From contig CAKZSH010000278.1 in NCBI GenBank assembly GCA_937918905.1, positions 1 through 33,214 of the forward strand: a stretch of DNA of 33,214 bases, read 5' to 3'. The DNA is from an uncultured Saprospiraceae bacterium. Lineage in GTDB: Bacteria; Bacteroidota; Bacteroidia; Chitinophagales; Saprospiraceae. The translations under genes and the position numbers were made by a program. Below are positions 1 to 8,318 of the stretch, piece by piece; the first letter of the stretch is position 1, and every line of letters starts with the position of its first letter. A model generated the notes under the pieces. That model searched no databases. It worked only from the letters and a program-made list of their open reading frames with translations, and was not told where the DNA came from.

Positions 1-134
1 CATCTGATTATCAGTAAATTACAAAAAGGAATTAATTAGTTGATCGGATTTTTATTATTTTTTAAAGGTAAAGATTACCTATCATAATTCAAATTGCAAA
101 TTGTTATTTTTTTGTTTAATAAAAAAGAAATCAG

Positions 135-214
135 AGGTGTCCCGTCCTAAAATAGTGATTCACAAAAAGTACCACTATTATGAAAAGTGAAGAAAATCAA
201 TTTGTTGAACACCT
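135..214. repeat. Nested inverted repeat upstream of the R-M operon
   Basis: An outer pair AGGTGT/ACACCT (135-140 and 209-214) encloses a perfect 7-bp pair AATAGTG/CACTATT (151-157 and 173-179). A 21-codon open frame (180-245) overlaps it, and I do not recognise its product. The segment could be the edge of the R-M island or a remnant of an insertion sequence, but nothing here decides that. No gene is supported in positions 1-250 otherwise. Confidence 0.35.
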
Positions 215-250
215 GCCAAAAATCATAAAAAAATCCCTCACCTAAAACTT

Positions 251-279
251 TTTGAATCCAAAAAGATACAGTAAATTTG
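251..279 (+). promoter_or_regulatory. Candidate Bacteroidota-type promoter of the R-M operon
   Basis: TTTG at 251-254 is followed, after a 17-bp spacer, by TAAATTTG at 272-279. This fits the Bacteroidota -33/-7 consensus (TTTG, TAnnTTTG). Transcription would start near 286, which is downstream of the alternative TTG codon at 252 and about 23 bases before the ATG at 309. This favours 309 as the start of the controller gene. The assignment is by motif match only. Confidence 0.5.
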
Positions 280-299
280 ACCATTATAGTCAAGTCAAA
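276..299. promoter_or_regulatory. Candidate C-box operator of the R-M controller protein
   Basis: TTGAC (277-281) and GTCAA (289-293) form an inverted repeat, and a further GTCAAA follows at 294-299, so TTTGAC/GTCAAA can also pair. The sites overlap the -7 element and lie just before the ATG of the HTH controller. C proteins of R-M systems typically bind paired GAC/GTC-containing half-sites at their own promoter. The binding role is inferred from position and symmetry. Confidence 0.45.
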
Positions 300-308
300 A
301 ATTGTACT

Positions 309-605
309 ATGGAATCATTTGGTAATAAAATCAGAAAACTCCGAGAAGCTAAAGGGTTATACCTTAGGCAACTTGCTGCATTTCTTGAAATTGACCAAGC
401 CTTGCTTTCTAAAATTGAAAGAAATGAAAGAAGGGCACAAAGAGGTCAAGTGGAGCAAATTGCTCAATTTTTCGATATTCCAAAGAATCAACTTATCACA
501 AGTTGGCTTTCTGATAAAGTCTTTTATGAGATAAAAGATGAAGAATTTGCAATTGATGTACTGAAAGAAGCAGAAAAAAAAATCAAATACGGATTAACTA
601 AATAA
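309..605 (+). CDS. XRE/Cro-type controller (C) protein of the R-M system
   Basis: A 98-residue protein that is almost entirely one HTH_XRE domain. It opens MESFGNKIRKLREAKG, has the recognition helix around ALLSKIERNERR, and ends in a short basic tail. The size, and the position 2 bp before a DNA methyltransferase, match controller proteins that delay endonuclease expression until methylation is complete. The open frame extends back to a TTG at 252, but that stretch contains the candidate promoter and operator, so I start at ATG 309. It probably regulates its own operon through the inverted repeat at 276-299. It could instead be a simple repressor; the family assignment itself is safe. Confidence 0.85.
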   Translation: MESFGNKIRKLREAKGLYLRQLAAFLEIDQALLSKIERNERRAQRGQVEQIAQFFDIPKNQLITSWLSDKVFYEIKDEEFAIDVLKEAEKKIKYGLTK

Positions 606-607
606 CT

Positions 608-1660
608 ATGAGGTACTTTTTATACCAGAAAGCAGGTAGGGAGATTGTTCCTGTTGAAGAAAAAAAGCTTAACAAACAAGCTAAAGAAAAATTAGAATCT
701 TTTCTTAGAGATAAAGATAAATTAAATATCCCTTCAAGATTTTTAGATGAATGGGATAACGTAGCGTTATTTCACTCTAAAGGAGAAATTGATAAAGCAA
801 ATGCAATTTTATTTCCGCAAGAGAAATCTGCCTTTGCTTTAAACAATGCTTTAAATGATTTAACAGCAAAAGAATGGCTTCCAGAAACAGTTTCCGTTTT
901 TAGCCAGAAAGGATTGGGAGCAAATCACAAAAATGCACAAATAGAAAAACAACATCCTGCACCATTCTCTTTTCAAGACGTAGGAAAATTAATGCAATTT
1001 TACACTAAAGAAAATCAGCGAGTATTAGACCCATTTTCAGGGGTAGCTTCTACCGTAAAAGCATGTGCTATAAATAATCGAATTGGTTATGGAATTGAGT
1101 TAAATCCGAAATATCATAAACTTGGTTTGGAAAGGATTCAAACAGAAATTCTTGATTCAAATCCATATAAAGAAAAACAAAATCTTATTAATGGCGATAG
1201 TACTAAAGAAATCAAAAAATTTAAAAAAGACTTTTTTGACTTCATCATTACAAGTCCACCTTATTGGAACATTTTAAATACTGTTGACCATAAAAATGGA
1301 GAAAGAATTCAAAATGGATTAGACCACAAGTATAGTGAAGCAGAAAATGATTTAGCAAATATTGATGAGTACAAAAAATTTTTAAAAGAAATATCAACGT
1401 TTTTCAATAATTGTTCAAAGTATTTAAAGAAAGGAAAATACATGAACATTATTGTTAGTGATTTTAGGAAGAAAGATAAGTATTATGTTTTTCATGCAGA
1501 CCTTGCAAGAGAACTTGAAAAGAAGGGGAATTTCAAATTGAAAGGAATCAGAATATTATATCAAAGGCATAAAAGTATTTATCCTTATGGTTATCCGTTT
1601 TCATTTGTACCTAATCTACACCACCAAAACGTATTAATATTTCAAAACTTAAAGAAATAA
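608..1660 (+). CDS. DNA methyltransferase, gamma-type motif order (amino-methylating)
   Basis: A 350-residue S-adenosylmethionine-dependent methyltransferase that modifies an exocyclic amino group of adenine (N6) or cytosine (N4). Motif X-like HPAPFSFQDV is at about 116-125, the AdoMet-binding motif DPFSG at 141-145, and the catalytic motif IV TSPPYW at 215-220. The order X-I-IV is that of the gamma class. The TSPPYW form is common in N4-cytosine enzymes but does not prove it. The N-terminal 90 residues carry no motif I recognise. The gene starts 2 bp after the controller gene, and its TAA overlaps the ATG of the next gene by one base, so the pair is probably translationally coupled. The target base and site cannot be read from the sequence. 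Confidence 0.9.
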   Translation: MRYFLYQKAGREIVPVEEKKLNKQAKEKLESFLRDKDKLNIPSRFLDEWDNVALFHSKGEIDKANAILFPQEKSAFALNNALNDLTAKEWLPETVSVFSQKGLGANHKNAQIEKQHPAPFSFQDVGKLMQFYTKENQRVLDPFSGVASTVKACAINNRIGYGIELNPKYHKLGLERIQTEILDSNPYKEKQNLINGDSTKEIKKFKKDFFDFIITSPPYWNILNTVDHKNGERIQNGLDHKYSEAENDLANIDEYKKFLKEISTFFNNCSKYLKKGKYMNIIVSDFRKKDKYYVFHADLARELEKKGNFKLKGIRILYQRHKSIYPYGYPFSFVPNLHHQNVLIFQNLKK

Positions 1661-2466
1661 TGAAAAACTTGAATAAAATATATCTTAAAGATTGTATTAA
1701 AGGAATGAAAAAATTAGAGGATGAATCAATAGATTTAATCATTGCTGACCCTCCCTATAATTTAAATAAGAACTTTGGGAAGAGTAGTACAAGGTGGAAT
1801 AACGTAAATGAATGGTTAGAGTGGTCTAAAGAATGGATAGATGTAAGTATTTCAAAATTAAAGCCTTCTGGTTCAATATTCATATATGGAATACATCATT
1901 ATATGTGCTATATCCAATGCCACCTGTATGAACAAGAACTTAAGTATAGGAGGCAGTTTATATGGCACTATGAAAATGGATTTTCAGGCTACCAAAAAGT
2001 ACCTGCCGCTCATTATGAACCTTTATTATGGTTTTCTAAATCGAATAATTTTACTTATCATCAAATTAGAGAACCTTATAAAAGTACAGCAAGACTAAAA
2101 AATAAAATTATTAAGAATGGGAAAGTATGGACACCAAATCCAGCAGGAAAACACGCAGGAGATGTTTGGGCTTTCCCCGTCCTTGCAGGGAAAAGGTTTG
2201 AAAAAGAAAAAGTTAATCATCCGACACAAAAACCATTGAACCTATGCGATAGAATCGTAAACCATTTTTCCAATGAAAATGATTTAATATTAATTCCTTT
2301 TGCTGGTTCTGGAAGCGAGTGTGTAAGTGCAGTTAATAATAACAGAAGATTTATCGCCTTTGAAATGAACAAAGACTATATAAAGATAGCCAATACTCGT
2401 TTAAAAGAATGCAAAAACCTTATTCAGAATAAACCAAACGAAGAAATGGTGTTATCTAAAATCTAA
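1660..2466 (+). CDS. DNA methyltransferase, beta class (probably N6-adenine)
   Basis: A 268-residue methyltransferase. The catalytic motif IV DPPY is at residues 30-33, a target-recognition stretch lies in the middle, motif X HPTQKP is at 187-192, and the AdoMet motif I IPFAGSGSE is at 212-220. The order IV-TRD-X-I is that of the beta class. DPPY and the AGDVW stretch before motif X are typical of N6-adenine enzymes. It overlaps the preceding methyltransferase by one base and lies 10 bp before the endonuclease. Two separate methyltransferases of different classes suggest that each modifies one strand of an asymmetric recognition site. That last point is inference. Confidence 0.9.
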   Translation: MKNLNKIYLKDCIKGMKKLEDESIDLIIADPPYNLNKNFGKSSTRWNNVNEWLEWSKEWIDVSISKLKPSGSIFIYGIHHYMCYIQCHLYEQELKYRRQFIWHYENGFSGYQKVPAAHYEPLLWFSKSNNFTYHQIREPYKSTARLKNKIIKNGKVWTPNPAGKHAGDVWAFPVLAGKRFEKEKVNHPTQKPLNLCDRIVNHFSNENDLILIPFAGSGSECVSAVNNNRRFIAFEMNKDYIKIANTRLKECKNLIQNKPNEEMVLSKI

Positions 2467-2476
2467 ACTCTCGTTA

Positions 2477-3733
2477 ATGAAAAACTTTCCTCATCAATTC
2501 AATAATTTAGGTAAGTTATTTAATGCACTTCTTGCTATCAAGCAATTAATTGAAGAAGAAACAGCGTTAAAAGATGATAATTTTTGTGAATTACTTACTC
2601 GAAATGAAATCTATACATACCGAGATAAGACTTTGTCGATTGACCAGTTCTTAGCACAAGAAGGAACTAAACCAAAAGCCAGCAGAGGTTATTTAACGGT
2701 CGCAAGAGACATAAGACGTCTTTTTCAATTATTAGGTTTTCTAATTGTTTTTGAAGATAAGTCTGGACAATTGAGTCCAGCTGCAATTCAATTAATTGCA
2801 TCTCCTACACCCGAAATAAAAAAAGAACTATGGAAAAACGCATTTATGCAGTTAGGATTAGAGGGAACAGACGGAGAAATCAGTCACCCATATAGAATCT
2901 TACTAAGATTAATTCAGGACAAAGCAGGAATTGAGACTAAAAAATTAATGTTGGCGTTAGATGCAGAGAATGATTCTTTAGAAGAGTACGAAAGGATTAT
3001 TGCTCTATCGGAAAAGACACTTGAAGAAATAATTCAAGATACAGGAACGAGTAATTCAATGGCAAGGAATGCTGTAAAAATTCTTCCTGCAATTGCAGAA
3101 CAACTTGGAGAAATTGTAAGACGAAACAATAGGGCTTACCCAGTTGGAAAAATAATAATTACAGAAGATGAAATTTCAACAGAAGTACCCGAAGAAGCTG
3201 TAAATCAAGAAGGTATTCCTTATTCTCAATATAGACAAGTTACTTCTGATAGTATTGCTAAAGACCCAATTTTTAATGAGGTTTCTGCAGTAAGTATAGA
3301 CTTAACAGAATCTATAAGAATTAGACAAGATAGACTTGCACTTCACCAGCAAATTGTGAGAAAGTTAGGTTTGTTATGCGAAGAAAGAGGCTTTGATTTA
3401 TATGAAGGTAAGTTTGATTGCTTAGCTTCTAAATCAGAAAACACTTTGCTTTTTGAAATTAAGACCATCAAAGACAATATATCCGACCAAGAGAAACAAA
3501 CAGTAAAAGGAGTTGGACAATTGAAATATTATAATTTCTCAATAGTGCATCAACAAATGGGAATTGCTAATAGACAAGAATTTATTGTTTACTCTCAACA
3601 GCCAAAGAATAGTTTAATTGAGTTTTGCCATAATGAAAATATTGATGTTGTTTGGATTGAGAAAGATACATTTAAAATATTAGATAAAAAAACTGGGGAA
3701 ATTTTAGATTTTCAACCAACCGAATATATTTAA
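2477..3733 (+). CDS. Type II restriction endonuclease, PD-(D/E)XK fold
   Basis: A 418-residue protein at the end of the R-M operon. The C-terminal third has the layout of a PD-(D/E)XK nuclease: D314, then E327-I-K329 inside LLFEIKT, then Q348-L-K-Y-Y, the QxxxY element seen in many members. The N-terminal half contains a winged-helix-like stretch (about 70-110, including TVARDIRRLFQLLGFLIVFED) and helical linkers. A DNA-reading N-terminal region separate from a C-terminal nuclease is the plan of many type IIS enzymes, in line with the two methyltransferases upstream. I do not recognise a named isoschizomer family. The nuclease assignment is firm; the type IIS label is inference. Confidence 0.8.
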   Translation: MKNFPHQFNNLGKLFNALLAIKQLIEEETALKDDNFCELLTRNEIYTYRDKTLSIDQFLAQEGTKPKASRGYLTVARDIRRLFQLLGFLIVFEDKSGQLSPAAIQLIASPTPEIKKELWKNAFMQLGLEGTDGEISHPYRILLRLIQDKAGIETKKLMLALDAENDSLEEYERIIALSEKTLEEIIQDTGTSNSMARNAVKILPAIAEQLGEIVRRNNRAYPVGKIIITEDEISTEVPEEAVNQEGIPYSQYRQVTSDSIAKDPIFNEVSAVSIDLTESIRIRQDRLALHQQIVRKLGLLCEERGFDLYEGKFDCLASKSENTLLFEIKTIKDNISDQEKQTVKGVGQLKYYNFSIVHQQMGIANRQEFIVYSQQPKNSLIEFCHNENIDVVWIEKDTFKILDKKTGEILDFQPTEYI

Positions 3734-3767
3734 AAACCAATAAAAAGAAAGCAGCGAGAACACAGCA

Positions 3768-3821
3768 TACAACGACAATAAGCCCTATGCGGGCTTACTA
3801 CCTATATATAAACCCGTTGTA
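3768..3821. repeat. attC-like double palindrome after the R-M operon
   Basis: Outer arms TACAACG (3768-3774) and CGTTGTA (3815-3821) pair perfectly over 7 bp. Inside them TAAGCCC (3779-3785) and GGGCTTA (3791-3797) form a perfect 7-bp hairpin with the loop TATGC. Outer arms containing AAC/GTT plus an inner GCC/GGC hairpin resemble integron attC recombination sites, and the next gene is a lone acetyltransferase of the kind often carried as a cassette. The outer arms fit the RYYYAAC/GTTRRRY consensus only partly. The hairpin could also simply act as a terminator. Confidence 0.4.
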
Positions 3822-3950
3822 AAAAGAAACTTTTTGTTAATCTTTTTGAGGCAAATTTCATTTTAATAACAATATAATTACAGCCAAAAATGCGTAAATA
3901 GTTTTTTAAAATAACCTTTTGCAAAAAAAATGATTTTCAAAGAGTTTAAA

Positions 3951-4412
3951 ATGAATGAAATAAATATTGTAAATCGTGAAATAACATCTGAAGAAATTAA
4001 GCGGGTAAATTTAGGATTTGACGAACTTTCAATTGAGGAAGGAATAGAAATAGAGCGTTCAGACCGATTCAGTTTCGTGGCATTAAAAGGAAACTCTTTT
4101 ATTGGATGTTCATCAGGGTTAGCATACAAGAATGGTGTAAATTATTCAGGCTGGTTTTTTCTGACAGATCTATTTGTGGAGAAAGAATATCGTTCTCAGG
4201 GCTTGGGAACCAAACTATTGAAATCAATAGAAGAACAGATTACATCTGTAGGAGTAAAGCATATTTGGCTTTGGACTTCAGGAGATAAAGCTCTAAAATT
4301 TTATCGAAGACAAGGTTATAAGAAATTTGCGGAAATGGAAAACTGGTATTCTGATGGAAGTAGTCGAGTTGGATTAAGAAAAAAATTAAGGAAATCAAAG
4401 AGTGATGTATAG
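3951..4412 (+). CDS. GNAT-family N-acetyltransferase
   Basis: A 153-residue GNAT protein that would transfer an acetyl group from acetyl-CoA to an amine substrate not identifiable from sequence. The central strand and acetyl-CoA-binding motif A read LTDLFVEKEYRSQGLGTKLL, with the R-x-x-G-x-G/A pyrophosphate loop as RSQGLGT. The C-terminal KALKFYRRQGYKKF is the usual motif B region. I start at ATG 3951 rather than the in-frame ATG at 3930, whose extra residues precede the first core strand; both are possible. A TAACCTTTTG stretch at about 3912-3921 is a weak promoter candidate. The gene stands alone and is convergent with the TonB receptor, 8 bp between the two stops. It could be a cassette gene, given the attC-like site upstream. 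Confidence 0.85.
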   Translation: MNEINIVNREITSEEIKRVNLGFDELSIEEGIEIERSDRFSFVALKGNSFIGCSSGLAYKNGVNYSGWFFLTDLFVEKEYRSQGLGTKLLKSIEEQITSVGVKHIWLWTSGDKALKFYRRQGYKKFAEMENWYSDGSSRVGLRKKLRKSKSDV

Positions 4413-4420
4413 TTTTTACA

Positions 4421-6826
4421 TTACTTAAATTTAAAACTATAAGTCAATGAAACTAAAGCAGAATTAAAAATAGACACTTGATAGGCTCCCAAAGCACCTT
4501 GAGTAACACTTGCTAAACCACCTGCTTGTTTAGCTTTAAAATATCGGTTATACGCATTATTTTTTCCATACAAATTATAAACCGTTACGATCCAATCTCC
4601 TTTCCATCGCTTATCTTTTTTGGTCGTAATATTATGAATTCGCCACGAAAAATCTAAACGATGATAATCGGGTAATCTAGAATTATTTCTTTCTAAATAA
4701 ATGGGAACGGCAACATTATTTACTGCAAAAATTCCATTTGGAACGGTGTAAGGTTTTCCCGTTTGATACACAAAATTAAAGCTAAAAGTATTGAACTCAT
4801 TTAATAGAATATTGAGGGTCCCGTTAAATACATGAGGCCGATCAAAGTCGGAATTAAACCAGTTGTTATTATTGATTCTATTTTTAAGTGCTTCTGCTTC
4901 AAATTTCCGAATACTTTTTGACCACGTATAATTAAACCAACCATTGAACTTTCCTTTCGATTTTGCAAAACTAAATTCTAAGCCATACGTTTTTCCTTTT
5001 CCTTGAACTACATCTTTTTCAATAAATTCTTGTAAGAAAAAATCTGCTCCAGGTTTAAAGTCCAATACATTTTCTATGGTTCGATAATACCCTTCTAAAC
5101 TAATTGTAAGTTTATTGTTATTTAGATTTTGATAAACGCCTAAACTATAAGTTTGACCAACTTGAGGAGTGATATATCTGTCCGACATTTTCCATCGAGA
5201 AGTTGGGACAGGAGTAGTACTGTTGTAAATATTTTGTAAATATTGTCGCGTTAAAGAGTAGCTTCCTTTTAGAGAAGTGTTAGCTGCAATTTTCCACCGT
5301 GCTCCAAATCTTGGTTCTAAACCTCCATAAGTTTTGACGACATCTCCTTTTGAAAAAGAATTTATGGAAACTATTTCTTCCGATTCTAAATCATCATATT
5401 GAGCTTCATCATAAGCACCTAGTAGTAAAAAATGAGTGTATCTTAAACCTAACGATATAGATACTTTTTCCGAAGGAGTCCATTCCACATTAGCAAATGA
5501 AGAAAGCTCTAAACCATTTTCTTTTGCTAATTTTATGGCTTCGATTCCTTCCGCAGTACCTGGTAATAATTCTCCAGGAGAAAGTGAAGTATAATCAGCT
5601 TGCAATCCTGCCGAATATTTCCAATCATCATTTATTATTTTAGAAAATTCAGATTGCAGACTTCGATATTGTATTCTGGATTGATATGTAATTACATTGT
5701 TACTACCTTCTTGAGGAAATAATAACTTTGGAGAATAATCACTATTTACCAAAGTCGTTCTCAATGATGTATTGGTTCCTATGGTATGCAACCAATTCAA
5801 TGTTCCATTAATAGTAGCATAGTCATATTGATTGCTTGATGCAGTAATTGAATTAATTTTTGAACTAAAATCTAATTGATAAAAATCATGACTATAAAAT
5901 CCAGTAAAGAAAAAACTATTCTTTTCGTTGGGCAAATATTTTAATTTAATAGTACCATCAATAAAATTGGCTTTTGTATTTTTTAATCTATCAATAGCTG
6001 AAAATAAAAAATCATTATAAAAAAAACGAGTAGAAGCAAGGACGGTTAACTTGTTTTTGACTATCGGTGTTTCTACCGAAATTCGAGTAGAAGCAAATCC
6101 AATTCCACCCGTTAGATTAAATTGTTCGGCATTCGGATCTTTAACTTTGACATCAACTACTGAAGATATTCTACCACCATATCTTGAAGGCATATTGGAG
6201 CGATATAAATCTACACTTCCTACTGCCTCTGGTGTAAATATGGAAAACAATCCAAATAAATGAGTCGGATTAAAAACAGGTGCAAAATCCATCAATACTA
6301 AATTTTGATCTAATGATCCTCCTCTGACGGAAAGTCCATTGCTGGCTTCCCCTGCCGATCCTACTCCTGCCAACATCGATAAACTAGATAAAACATCTAC
6401 CTCTCCTATTGCAGTCGGTAACAACTTCATATTTTCGGAAGACAATTGTTGGAGGCCCATGATGGTTCTACTAATATTTTCTTTCCCTTGCTCACCTGTA
6501 ACCGTAATATTTTCTAATTGATACCCAGTAGAATTTAGTCTGACTTGAATTGATTTGTTTTCATTTAAAAAAATAGTTGTTGTATCATTTTTAAAACCAA
6601 TCATTGAAGTAATGATCGTGTATGGATTCGCTTTTAAATCTATTTTCAATACGCCATCATCGTCTGTCGTTCCTCCACAAGAACAAGGTGTGATAAAAAC
6701 ATTAGCAAACTCCATGACCGTAGAAGTATTGTTATCTCTTACTTCAATGGTAAGTTCGAAAGTCTGTGATTGAACATGAATGGCAACCAACCAACTACAG
6801 ATTAATAAAATAATTTTTTGCTTCAT
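4421..6826 (-). CDS. TonB-dependent outer membrane receptor with carboxypeptidase-regulatory-like N domain
   Basis: An 801-residue outer membrane transporter. A signal peptide (about 1-20, ending SQT) is followed by a CarboxypepD_reg-like beta-sandwich (about 22-108), a plug domain (about 115-225, with LSVRGGSLDQNLVLMDFAPV and the YGGRISSVVDV strand), and a beta-barrel running to a C-terminal aromatic strand (LTYSFKFK). It sits downstream of a DUF4249 lipoprotein in the same direction, a pairing common in Bacteroidota, which suggests a receptor with a surface lipoprotein partner. The substrate is unknown. An unusual PCSCGG insert in the first domain (about residue 47) echoes the cysteine clusters of the neighbour. 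No SusD-type partner is present, so this is not a classical Sus locus. Confidence 0.92.
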   Translation of the reverse strand: MKQKIILLICSWLVAIHVQSQTFELTIEVRDNNTSTVMEFANVFITPCSCGGTTDDDGVLKIDLKANPYTIITSMIGFKNDTTTIFLNENKSIQVRLNSTGYQLENITVTGEQGKENISRTIMGLQQLSSENMKLLPTAIGEVDVLSSLSMLAGVGSAGEASNGLSVRGGSLDQNLVLMDFAPVFNPTHLFGLFSIFTPEAVGSVDLYRSNMPSRYGGRISSVVDVKVKDPNAEQFNLTGGIGFASTRISVETPIVKNKLTVLASTRFFYNDFLFSAIDRLKNTKANFIDGTIKLKYLPNEKNSFFFTGFYSHDFYQLDFSSKINSITASSNQYDYATINGTLNWLHTIGTNTSLRTTLVNSDYSPKLLFPQEGSNNVITYQSRIQYRSLQSEFSKIINDDWKYSAGLQADYTSLSPGELLPGTAEGIEAIKLAKENGLELSSFANVEWTPSEKVSISLGLRYTHFLLLGAYDEAQYDDLESEEIVSINSFSKGDVVKTYGGLEPRFGARWKIAANTSLKGSYSLTRQYLQNIYNSTTPVPTSRWKMSDRYITPQVGQTYSLGVYQNLNNNKLTISLEGYYRTIENVLDFKPGADFFLQEFIEKDVVQGKGKTYGLEFSFAKSKGKFNGWFNYTWSKSIRKFEAEALKNRINNNNWFNSDFDRPHVFNGTLNILLNEFNTFSFNFVYQTGKPYTVPNGIFAVNNVAVPIYLERNNSRLPDYHRLDFSWRIHNITTKKDKRWKGDWIVTVYNLYGKNNAYNRYFKAKQAGGLASVTQGALGAYQVSIFNSALVSLTYSFKFK

Positions 6827-6847
6827 GATTTTTTTAAAATAAAACTG

Positions 6848-6940
6848 GTGACTAGTGATTGGTTATTAGGTTATTCCGAATACTAAGAAAATACGTTATT
6901 TTGAAGTAACTCAATAACCAATAACTTAGTAACTTAATAA
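6848..6940. repeat. Long imperfect palindrome between DUF4249 and TonB receptor genes
   Basis: The left arm (6848-6877, with ATTGGTTATTAGGTTATT) pairs with the right arm (about 6904-6936, with CTCAATAACCAATAACTTAG). The spacer contains CCGAATACTAAG. It lies about 13 bp after the DUF4249 stop (minus strand) and before the receptor start. In shape it matches the other 3'-end palindromes of this window. It may attenuate readthrough within the pair. Confidence 0.7.
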
Positions 6941-6953
6941 CAATAAAATTACA

Positions 6954-8084
6954 TCAAGGCCAACCATCAGGTTTTACTGGAGTTCTAGAAAAACTTTCTT
7001 CACATGGATAAGAAGTCGGACATGTCGGACATGTCTCTAAAATAATAGGATCATTTTGTGTAAGTGGACTTTCCATTATTTGAGAACGGTCGATAAATAA
7101 TCTTTTGGTTGAGATTCCAGCTGCAGTAAAATTGCCTAAGATCAAATCAGAGGCATCATCTGGATTAGATAAATTTCCCAGCAATGCCGCAGGTGGAGGA
7201 GCATTCAATCCTCCACTTTCACTTACTTGACTATTGATTACTTTAAAATATTCGTAAGCCGATTCATTCAAAGAAAACTGTTGAATCTCAATCAAAATAC
7301 TTGGGTTTCGATAATAAGGAAGGATAGCAATCTCTCTATCTGTAATCGTTGCGCCATCCTCAAGACGATCATGAAAAACAGGTAATTCTGTTCCTAAATT
7401 TTTCTGCCAACAATCGGGAAGACATACATAATTATAATAAGCTGGCCCCCAGTTTAATCCAGTAGGTTCGCATTCACCATTTCGAAGGACTCCTCTTTTA
7501 CAAGTTTTACAAACAAAGAGTGGCTCAAATGCCCGATACTTCCAAAGGTAAAAATTTTCTTCTCCAGCAGGATCTTGAAAATCTATACTCAATCGATGCC
7601 CTGGTACCAACCTATCATATTGAGCATTAAATTCAATTTCAGGAGAGTACTCCGCTCGAACATTATCAATTGATATTGGCGAGGTAATAGTTTGAGATGT
7701 AGACTCTATTTTTTTTCCATCTTCTAGCTCGATATTCAATTTCCACTCCTCCCCTGTTGATGCTGCAAAGTTGGATGGGCATCCATAAGTTCCTAAAACA
7801 TCTTCTGTGAATGCTATAATTTCACCTGTATTAAGGTTTTCTATTTTAACACTTGCGTTGGATATATTTTCCACTTTATAAGTGGTTTGATTTACGAAAG
7901 TGGATTTTGAAATGGTAACTGAAGAGGTCCCTGGTTCTGTCAAAACATAACCATCAATAAAAATAATATCTGCTTGCAAATCAAATTCTGCATCAACTTG
8001 TTCCACACAACTTTGATAAATTAAACTTAAAAATAACGCAACCGATAAGGTCAATACAAAAGAAATTATTTTTGACATTTTCAT
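6954..8084 (-). CDS. DUF4249 domain-containing lipoprotein
   Basis: A 376-residue protein with a hydrophobic leader ending in YQSC, a likely lipoprotein signal (Cys about 26), followed by a beta-rich N-terminal region (IIFIDGYVLTEPGTSSVTISKS) typical of DUF4249 and a C-terminal end PVKPDGWP that resembles the family's PDxW ending. Cysteines cluster mid-protein (FVCKTCKRGV, then CLPDCW) and near the end (ETCPTCPTSYPC), suggesting disulfides or metal ligands. It is probably anchored in the outer membrane and works with the TonB receptor encoded next. The biochemical function of DUF4249 is not established. The start at 8084 and the Met two codons later are both possible. Confidence 0.85.
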   Translation of the reverse strand: MKMSKIISFVLTLSVALFLSLIYQSCVEQVDAEFDLQADIIFIDGYVLTEPGTSSVTISKSTFVNQTTYKVENISNASVKIENLNTGEIIAFTEDVLGTYGCPSNFAASTGEEWKLNIELEDGKKIESTSQTITSPISIDNVRAEYSPEIEFNAQYDRLVPGHRLSIDFQDPAGEENFYLWKYRAFEPLFVCKTCKRGVLRNGECEPTGLNWGPAYYNYVCLPDCWQKNLGTELPVFHDRLEDGATITDREIAILPYYRNPSILIEIQQFSLNESAYEYFKVINSQVSESGGLNAPPPAALLGNLSNPDDASDLILGNFTAAGISTKRLFIDRSQIMESPLTQNDPIILETCPTCPTSYPCEESFSRTPVKPDGWP

Positions 8085-8142
8085 AACGAAAAAATTATTT
8101 TGATTTTATTGATTCGATCAATGGCTAGATTTTCATAAAAGT

Positions 8143-8313
8143 ACTTAGAAACTGTTTAAACTTTTTTAATCGGACTGCAAAAGCTGTATTTTTTCATCAC
8201 TCTGCGACTTTTTATCGAGCAATAGTTTAGGCTATTCTTCTCCAAAAACCCTTCGATTGATAAAAAAACTAGCTTTTTCGCCTCGAAGAAAAAAATCTAA
8301 ACAGGTTCTAAGT
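8143..8313. mobile_element. MITE-like full-length palindrome abutting the LRR gene
   Basis: Termini ACTTAGAAACTGTTTA (from 8143) and, on the other strand, ACTTAGAACCTGTTTA (from 8313) are inverted repeats. Pairing continues imperfectly to the centre, AATAG...CTATT at 8221-8236, so the whole 171 bp can fold as one hairpin. No coding capacity. It ends 5 bp before the LRR stop codon. I could not define a target-site duplication. It may be a non-autonomous mobile element or a large 3'-end hairpin. Confidence 0.6.
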
Positions 8314-8318
8314 AACGG

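Noticed and set aside
180-245. 21-codon open frame before the R-M operon
   Set aside because: Too short to support. It could be an IS remnant, but I cannot match it to a transposase.
4421-8084. Classical SusC/SusD polysaccharide utilisation pair
   Set aside because: The lipoprotein is DUF4249, not SusD-like, and no glycoside hydrolase or sulfatase is nearby.
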